Virus record (IMG/VR): IMGVR_UViG_3300048999_000037
Location: 1-32,082 of that record
DNA length: 32,082 nt
From: a virus
Reading direction: 5' to 3' (one strand)
Both the position numbers and the translations under genes were made by a program. The number at the start of each line of letters is the position of its first letter. Positions within the stretch are counted from its first letter, which is position 1. This document shows, piece by piece, positions 1-8,400 of the stretch. Below the pieces are notes generated by a model that saw only the letters and a list, made by a program, of their open reading frames with translations, ran no database searches and was not told the origin of the DNA.

Positions 1-1
1 C

Positions 2-49
2 CGCTCGCTCGTGGCCTCGGTACTGGCCCAGGCCCGCAACCACCGATGA
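2..49 (+). CDS. 3' end of an upstream gene (partial)
   Basis: Fifteen codons open from the left edge (ending LAQARNHR) and stop at TGA 47-49, 12 nt before the next gene. Tight spacing to a gene with a good ribosome site suggests the end of a real upstream gene, but too little is visible to name it. In terminase-first phages this position usually holds small non-structural genes or HNH endonucleases. Confidence 0.4.
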   Translation, partial: RSLVASVLAQARNHR

Positions 50-61
50 GAGGAGCCAGCC

Positions 62-370
62 GTGACCGCCGCATCACGTCTGACACCCGAGCAGGCCGAG
101 CGCCTGTGCAAGGACGCCATCGACGCCATCACGATGTACAGCACCGGGGAGGCCACGGCTGCTGAACTGGCCGACCTGGACCCGACGCTGCTGGAAGGCA
201 TTACCCTCTACGCGCAGCTCCTGGAGACCACGATCATCGCCCAGGCCGCCCAGCACGCCGCCCGCGTCGCGGCGATGACCGGTGAGCCCGAGCAGCCGAT
301 GTTGCAGGTCAAGGACGTCCGCCACGCGGCGCGGCGCTCGGCCGGCGCGTGGAAGCGGGACGAGTCATGA
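62..370 (+). CDS. small helical phage protein, unknown function
   Basis: This 102-residue protein starts at GTG 62, 6 nt after an AGAGGAG ribosome site (49-55). It is predicted mostly alpha-helical, with an alanine-rich middle, a basic C-terminus and no cysteines or membrane segment. It overlaps the next gene by 4 nt (ATGA), so the two are probably translationally coupled. Its place just ahead of the terminase subunits fits a packaging-associated or small early-type gene. I do not recognise the family. Confidence 0.8.
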   Translation: MTAASRLTPEQAERLCKDAIDAITMYSTGEATAAELADLDPTLLEGITLYAQLLETTIIAQAAQHAARVAAMTGEPEQPMLQVKDVRHAARRSAGAWKRDES

Positions 371-672
371 GCGCCGGCCAGTACGCGCGGTTCGCCCGCC
401 GCTGCAACCGGCCCGGATGCGGCCGGCAGATCCTGCTGGTGGCGACCTCGCGGGGCAAGACGATGCCGGTGGATGTGATCGAGAATCCGGACGGCACGGT
501 CGCCGTGTACCGCAACGCCTCCGGTGGGCTGGCCGGGCGGGTGCTCGGCAAAGAGGAGGAGCCCAAACCGTACGAGCGGCTGTACATCACCCACTTCGCG
601 ACCTGCGCGCCGTACCTGGAGCAGCAGGCCCGGGCCAAGGCCGAACGCGAGGCCGCTCGGGCGGCACGCTGA
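367..672 (+). CDS. small putative zinc-binding phage protein
   Basis: This 101-residue protein starts at ATG 367 inside the ATGA overlap with the preceding gene; an in-frame upstream ATG at 349 is less likely. Cys13 and Cys18 (RRCNRPGCGRQ) and a C-terminal His76-x3-Cys80 (THFATC) could bind one zinc ion. The middle contains MPVDVIENPDGTVAVY. Small proteins of this design (a Cys pair, a MPVD-P-DG stretch, then HFATC) recur in actinophages without known function. The ending is basic and helical. It overlaps the terminase small subunit by 1 nt. Confidence 0.8.
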   Translation: MSAGQYARFARRCNRPGCGRQILLVATSRGKTMPVDVIENPDGTVAVYRNASGGLAGRVLGKEEEPKPYERLYITHFATCAPYLEQQARAKAEREAARAAR

Positions 673-1223
673 TGCCGCCCCGCAAGACGCCGGTCAACCC
701 GGGCAACCGCCGCACCCGGATCAAAACGACCGCGACCGACGTGAAGCTGCTGGAGCGCCGCTCGCTGGCCGTGGAGCTGCGCCGCTCGGGCCTGTCCTTC
801 GACCGGGTCGCCGAGCAGGTCAAGACCCGCTACCCGGGCACCCCGGCCGGCTACGACCGCGCGAGCGCCTACCGCGACGTGATGTTCGTGCTGCGGGCAC
901 TGATCGAGGAGCCGGGCCGGGAGGTCATCGCCGGTGAGCTGTCACGCCTGGACGCGGCGCTCACCGCGATCTGGGTGCAGGTCCGCCGGGGTGATCTGCT
1001 CGCGATCGACCGCATGATCAAGATCATGGACCAGCGGGCCAAGTACCTCGGGCTCTACTCGCCGGTGCAGCATCAGTTCACCGGCCCCGACGGCGGACCC
1101 GTGCAGGTCGCCAACGTCACCGACCCGGACGAGGTGTTCAAGATCGCCACGGCTGCCCTGCATCAGGCAGTCGCCGACTTCCGTGAGCGGCAGGAGCCGC
1201 GTTCCCTCGAAGCCCCGGCATGA
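672..1223 (+). CDS. terminase small subunit-like protein
   Basis: This 183-residue protein starts at ATG 672, overlapping the previous stop (TGATG). A basic N-terminus is followed by a helix-turn-helix-like segment (about residues 30-65: LERRSLAVELRRSGLSFDRV) and a helical region ending in KYLGLYSPVQHQ, typical of small terminase-type DNA-recognition proteins. It sits directly upstream of the large subunit with a 4-nt overlap. The expected role is to bind the packaging site and pass DNA to the motor. Small subunits diverge quickly, so the call relies on context as well as motifs. Confidence 0.75.
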   Translation: MPPRKTPVNPGNRRTRIKTTATDVKLLERRSLAVELRRSGLSFDRVAEQVKTRYPGTPAGYDRASAYRDVMFVLRALIEEPGREVIAGELSRLDAALTAIWVQVRRGDLLAIDRMIKIMDQRAKYLGLYSPVQHQFTGPDGGPVQVANVTDPDEVFKIATAALHQAVADFRERQEPRSLEAPA

Positions 1224-2746
1224 GCCTGTCGCTGTTCCAGCGGCTCGCCGAGGAGTCGCCGGAGCAGCAGGCCGCGTTCCTTCGCCGGCTGCCGGTGGAG
1301 ATGCAAGCCGAGCTGCCGACGATGCCGTGGTGGCTGATGAGCCGGCCCGAGCAGCAGGAGCCGGCCGGGGGCTGGCGGTTCTGGCTGATCATGGCCGGCC
1401 GGGGGTTCGGTAAGACCCGCACCGGCGCCGAGTCGATCGTGAAGTGGGCGCGGCGCTACCCGGGCGCGCGGATCGCGCTGGTGGCGATCACGTTCGGCGA
1501 TGGCCGCGACACGATGGTCGAGGGTGAGGCGGGGCTGCTGTCGGTGCTGCGCCAGTCTGAGCTGCGCGGGGGCCGCGTCGAGTCGGCGTGGAACCGCTCG
1601 CTGGGTGAGCTGTTCATGGCCAACGGCACCCACTTCAAGATTTACAGCTCGGAGAAGCCGAGGCAGCTCCGTGGCCCGCAGTTCCACTTCGCGTGGGGCG
1701 ACGAGCCGTCCTACTGGGCCGACGTCGGCCGGGGCACCGCGAAGGACTCCACGTTCTCCAACCTGAACTTCGCGATGCGCCTGCCGCCACGCCGCGACTG
1801 GGACAGCGCGTTCCGCCCACGGGCGGTGCTGACCTGCACCCCACGCCGGGTGCCGCTGCTCAAGATGCCCGACGACATGGTCGCCGAGCAGCCACACCTC
1901 GCCGGGCTGACGCAGCGGCCCGACGTCGTCATGACGCGCGGGTCGACGATGGACAACCTCCACAACCTCGACGCCGACTACAAGGCCGCCGTGGTCACCC
2001 CGATGATCGGCACCACGCTGGGCCGGCAGGAGCTTGGCGGTGAGCTGCTGGAGGACGTCGAGGGCGCCCTGTGGCAGCAGTCGGTCCTGGACCGCGACCG
2101 CGTCGTGACGCTGGACGCCGTCGAGCTGCACCGCTCCGTGGTGGCGATGGACCCCTCGGGCGGGGCCGGAATCGGCCACGACGAGCACGGCATCATCGGC
2201 ATGGGCTACGCCGGGCATCGCCGCGACCCGCAGTTCTACGTCACCCATGACCGGTCGCTGAACGGCACTCCGACCCAGGCTGCCCGCGCGGCGATCAGCC
2301 TCTACTACGAGATCGGCGCCACGGCGCTGGTCTACGAGAAGAACCAAGGCGGTGAGTGGATCCCGACCGTCATCGAGTCGACCTGGCAGAACATGCGCGC
2401 CGAGGGCGAGATCGACGAGCCGATGCCGAACCTCGCCCCAGTCGTCGCCTCGAAGGGCAAGAAGATCCGCGCCGAGCCGGTCGCCGCGCTGTCGATGCAG
2501 AAGCGGCTGCACATGGTCGGCCCGTTCCCGGTGCTGGAGGCGCAGCTCACCACCTGGGTGCCCGATGAGACCCCAGACAGCCCGGACCGTCTCGACGCGC
2601 TCGTGTGGGCCGCTACCTACCTGTGGGAGCAGGGGCCGGGGGTCGCCTCGGTCGCGTCGGCTGCGGCCCGCGAGCGACGCGGTAGGCGCCCGGGCCAGCC
2701 CTCCTCGCGGCTGCCCGTGTCGTTCGGCGCCCGCGCGCAGCGCTGA
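1220..2746 (+). CDS. terminase large subunit (packaging ATPase and nuclease)
   Basis: This 508-residue protein starts at ATG 1220 in an ATGA overlap. The ATPase domain shows Walker A at residues 60-66 (GRGFGKT) and Walker B with catalytic acid at 157-162 (FAWGDE). The C-terminal RNase H-like nuclease has candidate metal ligands Asp311 (VAMDPSGG), Glu373 (YEKNQGG) and Asp459 (RLDALVWA). It translocates DNA into the prohead at the portal and cuts concatemers. Length and motif spacing are normal for the family. The gene ends at TGA 2744-2746 and is followed by a 97-nt gap with a -10-like motif. Confidence 0.97.
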   Translation: MSLSLFQRLAEESPEQQAAFLRRLPVEMQAELPTMPWWLMSRPEQQEPAGGWRFWLIMAGRGFGKTRTGAESIVKWARRYPGARIALVAITFGDGRDTMVEGEAGLLSVLRQSELRGGRVESAWNRSLGELFMANGTHFKIYSSEKPRQLRGPQFHFAWGDEPSYWADVGRGTAKDSTFSNLNFAMRLPPRRDWDSAFRPRAVLTCTPRRVPLLKMPDDMVAEQPHLAGLTQRPDVVMTRGSTMDNLHNLDADYKAAVVTPMIGTTLGRQELGGELLEDVEGALWQQSVLDRDRVVTLDAVELHRSVVAMDPSGGAGIGHDEHGIIGMGYAGHRRDPQFYVTHDRSLNGTPTQAARAAISLYYEIGATALVYEKNQGGEWIPTVIESTWQNMRAEGEIDEPMPNLAPVVASKGKKIRAEPVAALSMQKRLHMVGPFPVLEAQLTTWVPDETPDSPDRLDALVWAATYLWEQGPGVASVASAAARERRGRRPGQPSSRLPVSFGARAQR

Positions 2747-2755
2747 GTGCCCGGT

Positions 2756-2765
2756 GCTAGCGTCC
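2756..2765 (+). promoter_or_regulatory. GCTAGCGTCC motif, possible -10 region (copy 1)
   Basis: The ten bases GCTAGCGTCC occur here and again at 9627-9636, both in gaps between genes. TAGCGT (2758-2763) fits the actinobacterial -10 consensus TANNNT and here follows TG-n, an extended -10 form. No clear -35 is seen. A transcript starting about 8 nt downstream would begin near the in-frame GTG at 2772. Confidence 0.35.
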
Positions 2766-2843
2766 TGGACTGTGGACCCACTCTGGACTCGGCGGCCGGA
2801 GCTGCCGTGGCCCATCCGAATCGAAAGGAAGCTGGATCGCATC

Positions 2844-3077
2844 ATGGCCGATCTGACCGCACTCTCCCAGGCGATCGACTCGCTCGTCGCCGTCGACACG
2901 GGCGTCGTGGCCGCGCTGGACGATCTCAAGTCCAAGCTCGACAACGGCGACCCGATCACCCAGGCCGACCTAGACCTGCTCCAGGGCAAGGTCACCGGCG
3001 CCGTCAGCGACATCCAGGCAGCGATCGACCGCGACGACCCGGCCACGCCGCCGGCCGCGCCCGCCGACGCCGGCTGA
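2844..3077 (+). CDS. small coiled-coil phage protein
   Basis: This 77-residue protein is read from ATG 2844 (MADLTALSQAIDSLV). It is helical with heptad-like spacing of Leu, Val and Ile, and ends in an Ala/Pro/Asp-rich tail. Short proteins of this type are common in actinophage head regions and are thought structural, with unknown role. The start is uncertain: AAGGA (2825-2829) lies 14 nt upstream, which is long. The frame stays open to a GTG at 2772 that would add 24 residues, including a matching heptad stretch (RIERKLDRIM), and sits about 9 nt after a TAGCGT motif, as in a leaderless mRNA. Confidence 0.7.
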   Translation: MADLTALSQAIDSLVAVDTGVVAALDDLKSKLDNGDPITQADLDLLQGKVTGAVSDIQAAIDRDDPATPPAAPADAG

Positions 3078-3078
3078 G

Positions 3079-3084
3079 CTATCG
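3079..3084 (+). promoter_or_regulatory. TATCGT, possible -10 element
   Basis: The motif GCTATCGT lies immediately after the stop codon of the coiled-coil gene and resembles GCTAGCGT in other gaps of this window. It fits TANNNT. No convincing -35 is visible. It precedes a strong hairpin and the DUF1360-like gene. Confidence 0.25.
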
Positions 3085-3124
3085 TTCGGGCCGCGTCGCT
3101 CATCGTCAGTGAAGGACGCGGGTT

Positions 3125-3160
3125 CGAGGCCCCGAGTGTTCACGAGCACTCGGGGCCTCG
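3125..3160. terminator. perfect 14-bp hairpin, terminator or attenuator
   Basis: CGAGGCCCCGAGTG (3125-3138) is the exact reverse complement of 3147-3160, with an 8-nt loop TTCACGAG. No T-tract follows, which is common for actinobacterial intrinsic terminators. It separates the packaging genes from the portal operon and lies 34 nt before the next start codon, so it could end upstream transcription or act as an attenuator. Confidence 0.6.
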
Positions 3161-3194
3161 TCACGTCTGGACGTTGCGCGGGAGACTGGCCGCC

Positions 3195-3500
3195 GTGCCC
3201 GCCTGGCTGCTCGTCGCACTCGCCGTGCTCGCCACGGCGAGGCTGACGCGCCTCGTCGCGCGCGACGCGATCACCGACCCGGCCCGGGCGTGGCTGCACG
3301 AACGCGGCCCGCAGTGGCTGACCTACCTGGTGCACTGCCCCTGGTGCGTGTCGATCTGGTTGGGGGCTGGCGTGGCCGCCGCCACCTACAACTGGCCGGC
3401 GCGCTGGTGGGTCGTGATCCCCCTGGTCGCGTTGACCGCCTCATACGTCACGGGTGCGCTGGCACTGCTCACGGCACGGCTGGAGGACAGCGATGCGTAA
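3195..3500 (+). CDS. DUF1360-like membrane protein
   Basis: This 101-residue protein is read from GTG 3195, preceded by GGGAGA about 11 nt upstream; a TTG at 3174 is in frame but less likely. It has an N-terminal hydrophobic helix (AWLLVALAVLATARL), the ARLTRLVARDAIT segment, a CPWCVSIWLG motif and a final hydrophobic helix. The Cys-x-Trp-Cys-x3-Trp pattern in a small two-helix protein is the hallmark of DUF1360. Such genes are frequent beside phage portals; their function is unknown. The last 8 nt overlap the portal start. Confidence 0.8.
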   Translation: MPAWLLVALAVLATARLTRLVARDAITDPARAWLHERGPQWLTYLVHCPWCVSIWLGAGVAAATYNWPARWWVVIPLVALTASYVTGALALLTARLEDSDA

Positions 3501-5073
3501 GAAGTACTCCCGCCGGGCCGGTAAGGGCTTGGCCCTCGCCACCGACCCGGCACCGTCGACGACGTCGCTGGTGGCCAGCGCGGTGAACGTCCGCGTCACC
3601 GCCGGGTTCTCCAACATCCGCTGGGGCGCCACCGACTGGCAGCAGGAAGGCTGGCTGCACTACGACAACTGCCCCGAGTTCGGTGCCGGGGTGCGGCTGA
3701 TGGCCTGGGCGCTGTCCCGGGCTCGGCTGATCGCCGTGGACATCGACCCGATCACCGGCGACCCGGGCTCACAGCCCACGAAGGACTCCGACGTCGCCGA
3801 CATCATGGGCGACCTGTTCGGCGGCCCCGCCGGGCAGTCGCAGGCCCTCAAGATGATCGGCAAGCACCTCACCGTCGCTGGCGACCTGTGGGTGCTGGCC
3901 ACCGACAACCCCGACCTGGACCAGGCCACCTGGGAGGTGCTGGGCACCACGGAGGTGTCGGCGACCAGCGCGGAGCGGATCGTGGTGGAGCAGATGAACG
4001 GGCTGCCCCGCGAGATCGACACCGACAACGAGCTGCTGGTCCGGATCTGGGAGCCCCATCCGAAGCGCCGCTGGGAAGCCGACGCGGCGACCCGCTCGCT
4101 GCTGCCGGTGCTGCGGGAGCTGGCCGCGCTCACCAACATGGTCAGCGCCACCGTCAAGTCGCGGCTGGCATCTGCCGGAATCCTGTGGATCCCGGAGGAG
4201 ATCCAGCTACCGAAGCCGACCGCCGGGCCGGCCGCCGACGACACGCAGGTCAAGTCCGAGTCCGCCGGTGCGCAGGGCTGGCTCGACCTGATCACCGAGG
4301 CGATGATCACCCCGATCCGCGACCCGGATAGCGCGAGCGCCGTGGTGCCGCTGGTGTCCACCGTCAAGGGCGACCTGATCTCCAAGATCACCCACATGGA
4401 GTTCGGCCGCGACCTGGACCAGATGATCCAGCCGCTGCGCGACGCCTGCGTGCTGCGCCTCGCGGTCGGCATGGACCTGCCGCCGGAGAAGCTGACCGGC
4501 TCCGGTGACATCAACCACTGGGGGCAGTGGTCGATCACCGAGGATTTCGCCAAGCAGTACATCGCGCCGAAGCTGGAGCTGGTCGCCGCCGCGCTCACCA
4601 CGTACTACCTCGCCCCGGCCCTGCGCGCGCGGCGCCGCAACCCCCGCCCGTTCGCGATCTACTTCGACCTGAACAGGCTGCTGCCCAACCAGATCACCGT
4701 CGACAACGCCGAGAAGGCGTACACAGCGGGGCTGCTGCGGGAGCGGACCTACATGGAGGTGCTGGGGTTCTCCGTCTCCGACATCGCCGACAACGATGAG
4801 CGCGCCCGGATGCTGCTCACCGACATGCTCAAGCGGGGCAACCCGCAGACGCTGGCTGAGGTCGCCGCCGCGATCGCCGCGCTGTATCCGGGTATCTCGA
4901 TTCAGCCGCTCACCCCGACCGGTGGGCTCGGGCCGCCGGTGCCCGCCTACGAGCCGGCCGCGCTGCCCGCTGGCAGTGAACCGACTCCGACACCGTCGTC
5001 GAACGCGCCGCCGGCCCGCCCGCCGGCCGTCGCCCCGCAGCAGCAGGTCCGCGCCCCGGCCGGTGCACCATGA
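3493..5073 (+). CDS. portal protein
   Basis: This 526-residue protein starts at ATG 3493 just after GGAGGA. The dodecameric portal sits at one capsid vertex, nucleates head assembly and is the DNA channel engaged by terminase. Size, position between terminase and MuF/protease genes, and internal features fit an SPP1/HK97-type portal: GDLWVLATDNP in the stem/wing region, a long acidic/helical core, and LNRLLPNQITVDNAEKAYTAGLL in the C-terminal crown region. The last 50 residues are Pro/Ala-rich and low complexity. It overlaps the previous gene by 8 nt and the next by 4 nt (ATGA). Confidence 0.88.
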   Translation: MRKKYSRRAGKGLALATDPAPSTTSLVASAVNVRVTAGFSNIRWGATDWQQEGWLHYDNCPEFGAGVRLMAWALSRARLIAVDIDPITGDPGSQPTKDSDVADIMGDLFGGPAGQSQALKMIGKHLTVAGDLWVLATDNPDLDQATWEVLGTTEVSATSAERIVVEQMNGLPREIDTDNELLVRIWEPHPKRRWEADAATRSLLPVLRELAALTNMVSATVKSRLASAGILWIPEEIQLPKPTAGPAADDTQVKSESAGAQGWLDLITEAMITPIRDPDSASAVVPLVSTVKGDLISKITHMEFGRDLDQMIQPLRDACVLRLAVGMDLPPEKLTGSGDINHWGQWSITEDFAKQYIAPKLELVAAALTTYYLAPALRARRRNPRPFAIYFDLNRLLPNQITVDNAEKAYTAGLLRERTYMEVLGFSVSDIADNDERARMLLTDMLKRGNPQTLAEVAAAIAALYPGISIQPLTPTGGLGPPVPAYEPAALPAGSEPTPTPSSNAPPARPPAVAPQQQVRAPAGAP

Positions 5074-5429
5074 GCGACGTCGACCCAGTCCTGGTGGCCT
5101 GTTCGGACCTGCTCGTCCTCAAGGCATTGGAGCGGGCCTCCACGTTCGGCGCCCGCGCCCGGCGCCGAGCGGTGTCCCCGCACTCCCGGCATCGGGCCTA
5201 CGAGGACAACCCGGTGCCGGTCGAGAAGATCGACCACATCGTGAAGGACATGTTCGGGCTGTGCCCGCTGCTCGCCACGCGGCACCACCTCGACGTCGAC
5301 ACCACGGCGTGGGCCACGCTGCTGGAGCAGTACACGCGGGTGCTGCTGATGATGGGCCAATCGCATCGGCCGGCGCGGCTGATCGACGTGCTCGGCACCC
5401 TGCCGCCGGTGGAGCTCTGGGATGCGTAG
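5070..5429 (+). CDS. small conserved-type protein between portal and MuF
   Basis: This 119-residue protein starts at ATG 5070 in an ATGA overlap with the portal gene. It is mainly helical, with a basic patch (ARARRRAVSPHSRHRAY) and a hydrophobic helical C-terminal half (TTAWATLLEQYTRVLLMM). There is no signal peptide or metal site. Coupling to the portal and to the head polyprotein (8-nt overlap) suggests a role in early head assembly. I do not recognise a named family. Confidence 0.75.
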   Translation: MSDVDPVLVACSDLLVLKALERASTFGARARRRAVSPHSRHRAYEDNPVPVEKIDHIVKDMFGLCPLLATRHHLDVDTTAWATLLEQYTRVLLMMGQSHRPARLIDVLGTLPPVELWDA

Positions 5430-8400
5430 GACGTGGCCGATGCGCCTGGACGCGGGCCGGCAAGCCGCGTTCGCCCAGTCGGCGTCGGTCCGCTACGACC
5501 GGGGTGAGCGCGCGTTCAAGCCGGTGATCACCGACGCCATCGGCCAGTTCCTGGCGCTGCTCCGAGACGACCTGGCCGCACAGCCCATCAACGCTGGGCC
5601 GATCTCACGGCTGGTCGCCGACGCCAGCCCCGTGCCGCAGCCGGCGCCGTTCACCCAGCGCGAGGCCGACCGGATCTACACCCTGATGATCTCCGACCCG
5701 GAGCGCTGGCATCCCATCCTCGATGGGGTGATCATGCCCGCTTACGCGGCGATGCTCGGCCCGATCACCGCCGCCGCGCTGGCCGACCCGACTACGGCCA
5801 ACGCGGTGCAGGCGTGGCGCTCGCAGTGGATCAAGGACCGCCGCCAGATCTTGGTGCACATCCCCGACGCGATCACCTCGCAGCTCCGCAACGCGCTGGA
5901 CGGGCTCGCCGCCCGGCAGGGCACGTCGGTGGACGACGCGCAGGTCATGGTCGAGAAGATGCTCAGCAACGGCTACCAGTCCTGGGCCGGCCGCGCCGAG
6001 CTGATCGCCCGGACCGAGACCGTCGCGGCGAACAACCAGGGCGCGCTGGCGTCCTGGTCGGCGCTCGCCGACGCGGCGCAGGTCACTGCCACTAAGACGT
6101 GGCTGGCCACCCCGGACGGCCGGACGCGGCCCGAGCACGCCGAGGCGAACGGGCAGACCGTCGGCATCAACGACACCTTCACGGTCGGCGGTGAGGACAT
6201 CTCCGGCCCGGGCGATGGCTCAGCGGCCAACGTGTGCAACTGCCGGTGCACCCTCACCTTCGACATCCCGACCGATGCGCCGCCCGCCGTGCAAGAGCAG
6301 GCGAGCGAACTGGAGGACCAGCTCGTCGCGGCCGGCTCAGGCGCGCCGTCGCCGGTGATCTACTTCCTGGACGGCTTCGCGCTGGACGTCCCGGGCGACA
6401 CTGCCCCCGTGGCTGATGACGTGCAGGACGCCCCGAAGGGTGTCGCGATCATGGCGATGCTGTCCGCCGCCGACGCCGCCAAGCTCGCGCAGCCCGGTGG
6501 CGAGCCGGCCGAGGAGCTGCACTGCACCCTGGGCTACCTCGCCAAGGACGCGACCGACTACAGCGACGACGTCAAGGCCAGCCTGACCGAAGCGCTCGCA
6601 TCCGCGTGGACCGGCCCGGTGCCAGCGAAGGCGTTCGCCACCGCCGTGTTCAACGCCTCCGACCCGGAGCGGGAGCCCTGCTCGGTGCTGCTCGTGCAGT
6701 CCCCCGAGCTGGCCGCCGCCCATCAGGGCATCAGCGACGCCATCGGCGGGCTCGCGTCGACGACGTTCCCGATCTGGATCCCGCACACCGCGCTGGCCTA
6801 CAACGCCGCGACGCCACTGCCCCCCGAGCTGGCCGCCGGGCAGGACGTCACCTACGACCGGCTGGTGATGGCCTGGGGTGGCGAGCAGATCGACCTGACC
6901 GAGCAGTCCTTGACCGCCGCAACGGAGGCACCCGTGACCACGCCTGCTGCACCACCCGCCCCGCCGGCCGACGTGATCGCGCCGGCCAACGACGGCGCCG
7001 CGACCGGCGGCGACAGCGCCGCGCCGGCCGCGATGGATCTCACCCCGATCGGGCAGACCTGGTCCGGGCCGCTGGCCGAGCTGGACGTGCCCTCCAGCGA
7101 CCACCGCCGCATCAAGGCCGGTGGCGGCACGATCCGCCCGCTGCCGCTGCCTCTGTCGTGGCAGAAGTCCTCCGACGACGAGCACGACGGGTCGGTGATC
7201 GTCGGGCGCATCCTGGCCGTCGAGGACCGAGGCGACGTCCTGTGGGGCAGCGGGGACTACATGGACCCGATGCTGAACTTCGACGCCGAGCAGGCGATGG
7301 CCCAGGTCGACGCCGGCATGGGAATGATCTCCGTGGACCTCGTCCCGACCGCCGTGGGGTTCGCCGACGCCGACGGCAACCCGATCGACCCGGCCCTGTA
7401 CGACGGCGACGGTGACGTCGACCTGGTCGCCGTGGAGTGGGAATTTTGCGGCGCCACCGTCGTGTCGGTGCAGGCGTTCGCCAACGCCCGCATCGCGAAC
7501 GACCCGGCCCCGGAGGTGCAGCCGGCCGACGTGATGGACATCGGGATGCCGATGCCCGAGAAGTTCGCCGGGGCCACCCCGGAAGGGCCGACGCTGTCCG
7601 AGGACGGCACCTCGATCCTGTTGCAGGACGGCTCGACGGTGACCGTGGGCGACACGGTTGGGCTCGGTGACACCGACGGCGACGGCGACGACGACACGGG
7701 CATCATCACCGCGATCGACTCCGAGGGGCAGGCCGTGGACGTCACGGTCAACCCGGACGGCGATGACGACGCAGACGACGACGTCAACAACCCGGTCAAG
7801 ATCTCCGTGCCGATCAGCCAGCTCGTGCCGCCGCCGTCGACGCCGACGAACAAGCCGGGCACCACCGAGACCCCGCCGCCGCCCGCCGCGATGGCCGCGC
7901 AGTTCGCCGACGAGCCGGTCAGTGACAAGCCGTGGAGCGACTTCCCGGAGTCGGCGTTCAACCCCGACCAGTGGAAGCGGGCCTGCATCATCCACCTCGA
8001 CCCGGCATCGGGGCAGGATCCGGCCAGCAAGGATCTGCACAAGCTCCCGATCCGCGAGCCCGATGGCACGCTGAACCGCAACGCGGTCCACGCTGCTGCC
8101 GGGCGGATCGGGTCGACTGACGCACCGCCGGACAAGATCGCATCCGCCAAGGCGTCGCTGCGCGGCGCGTACAACACCTTGGGAGAGGACGTGCCTGACT
8201 CCATCAAGGCCGCCGCCGAGACCGTGGACGAGGATTACGCCCTGCTGGCGTCGAGCTACAGCGAGCCCTACCGGGCCGAGTTCTTCCGCAAGCAGCCCCT
8301 CGACGGGCCGACGGCTCTGCGGGTGGACCGCGAGACCGGGCAGGTCTCGGGCCATCTCGGCGCGTTCAACACCTGCCACGTGGCAAAGCTCGCCGAGACC

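Noticed and set aside
3115-3140. GGGTTCGAGGCCCC looks like a tRNA T-arm or a tRNA-type attachment core
   Set aside because: No matching acceptor, D-arm or anticodon arm can be drawn upstream, and the bases are better explained by the 14-bp hairpin at 3125-3160.
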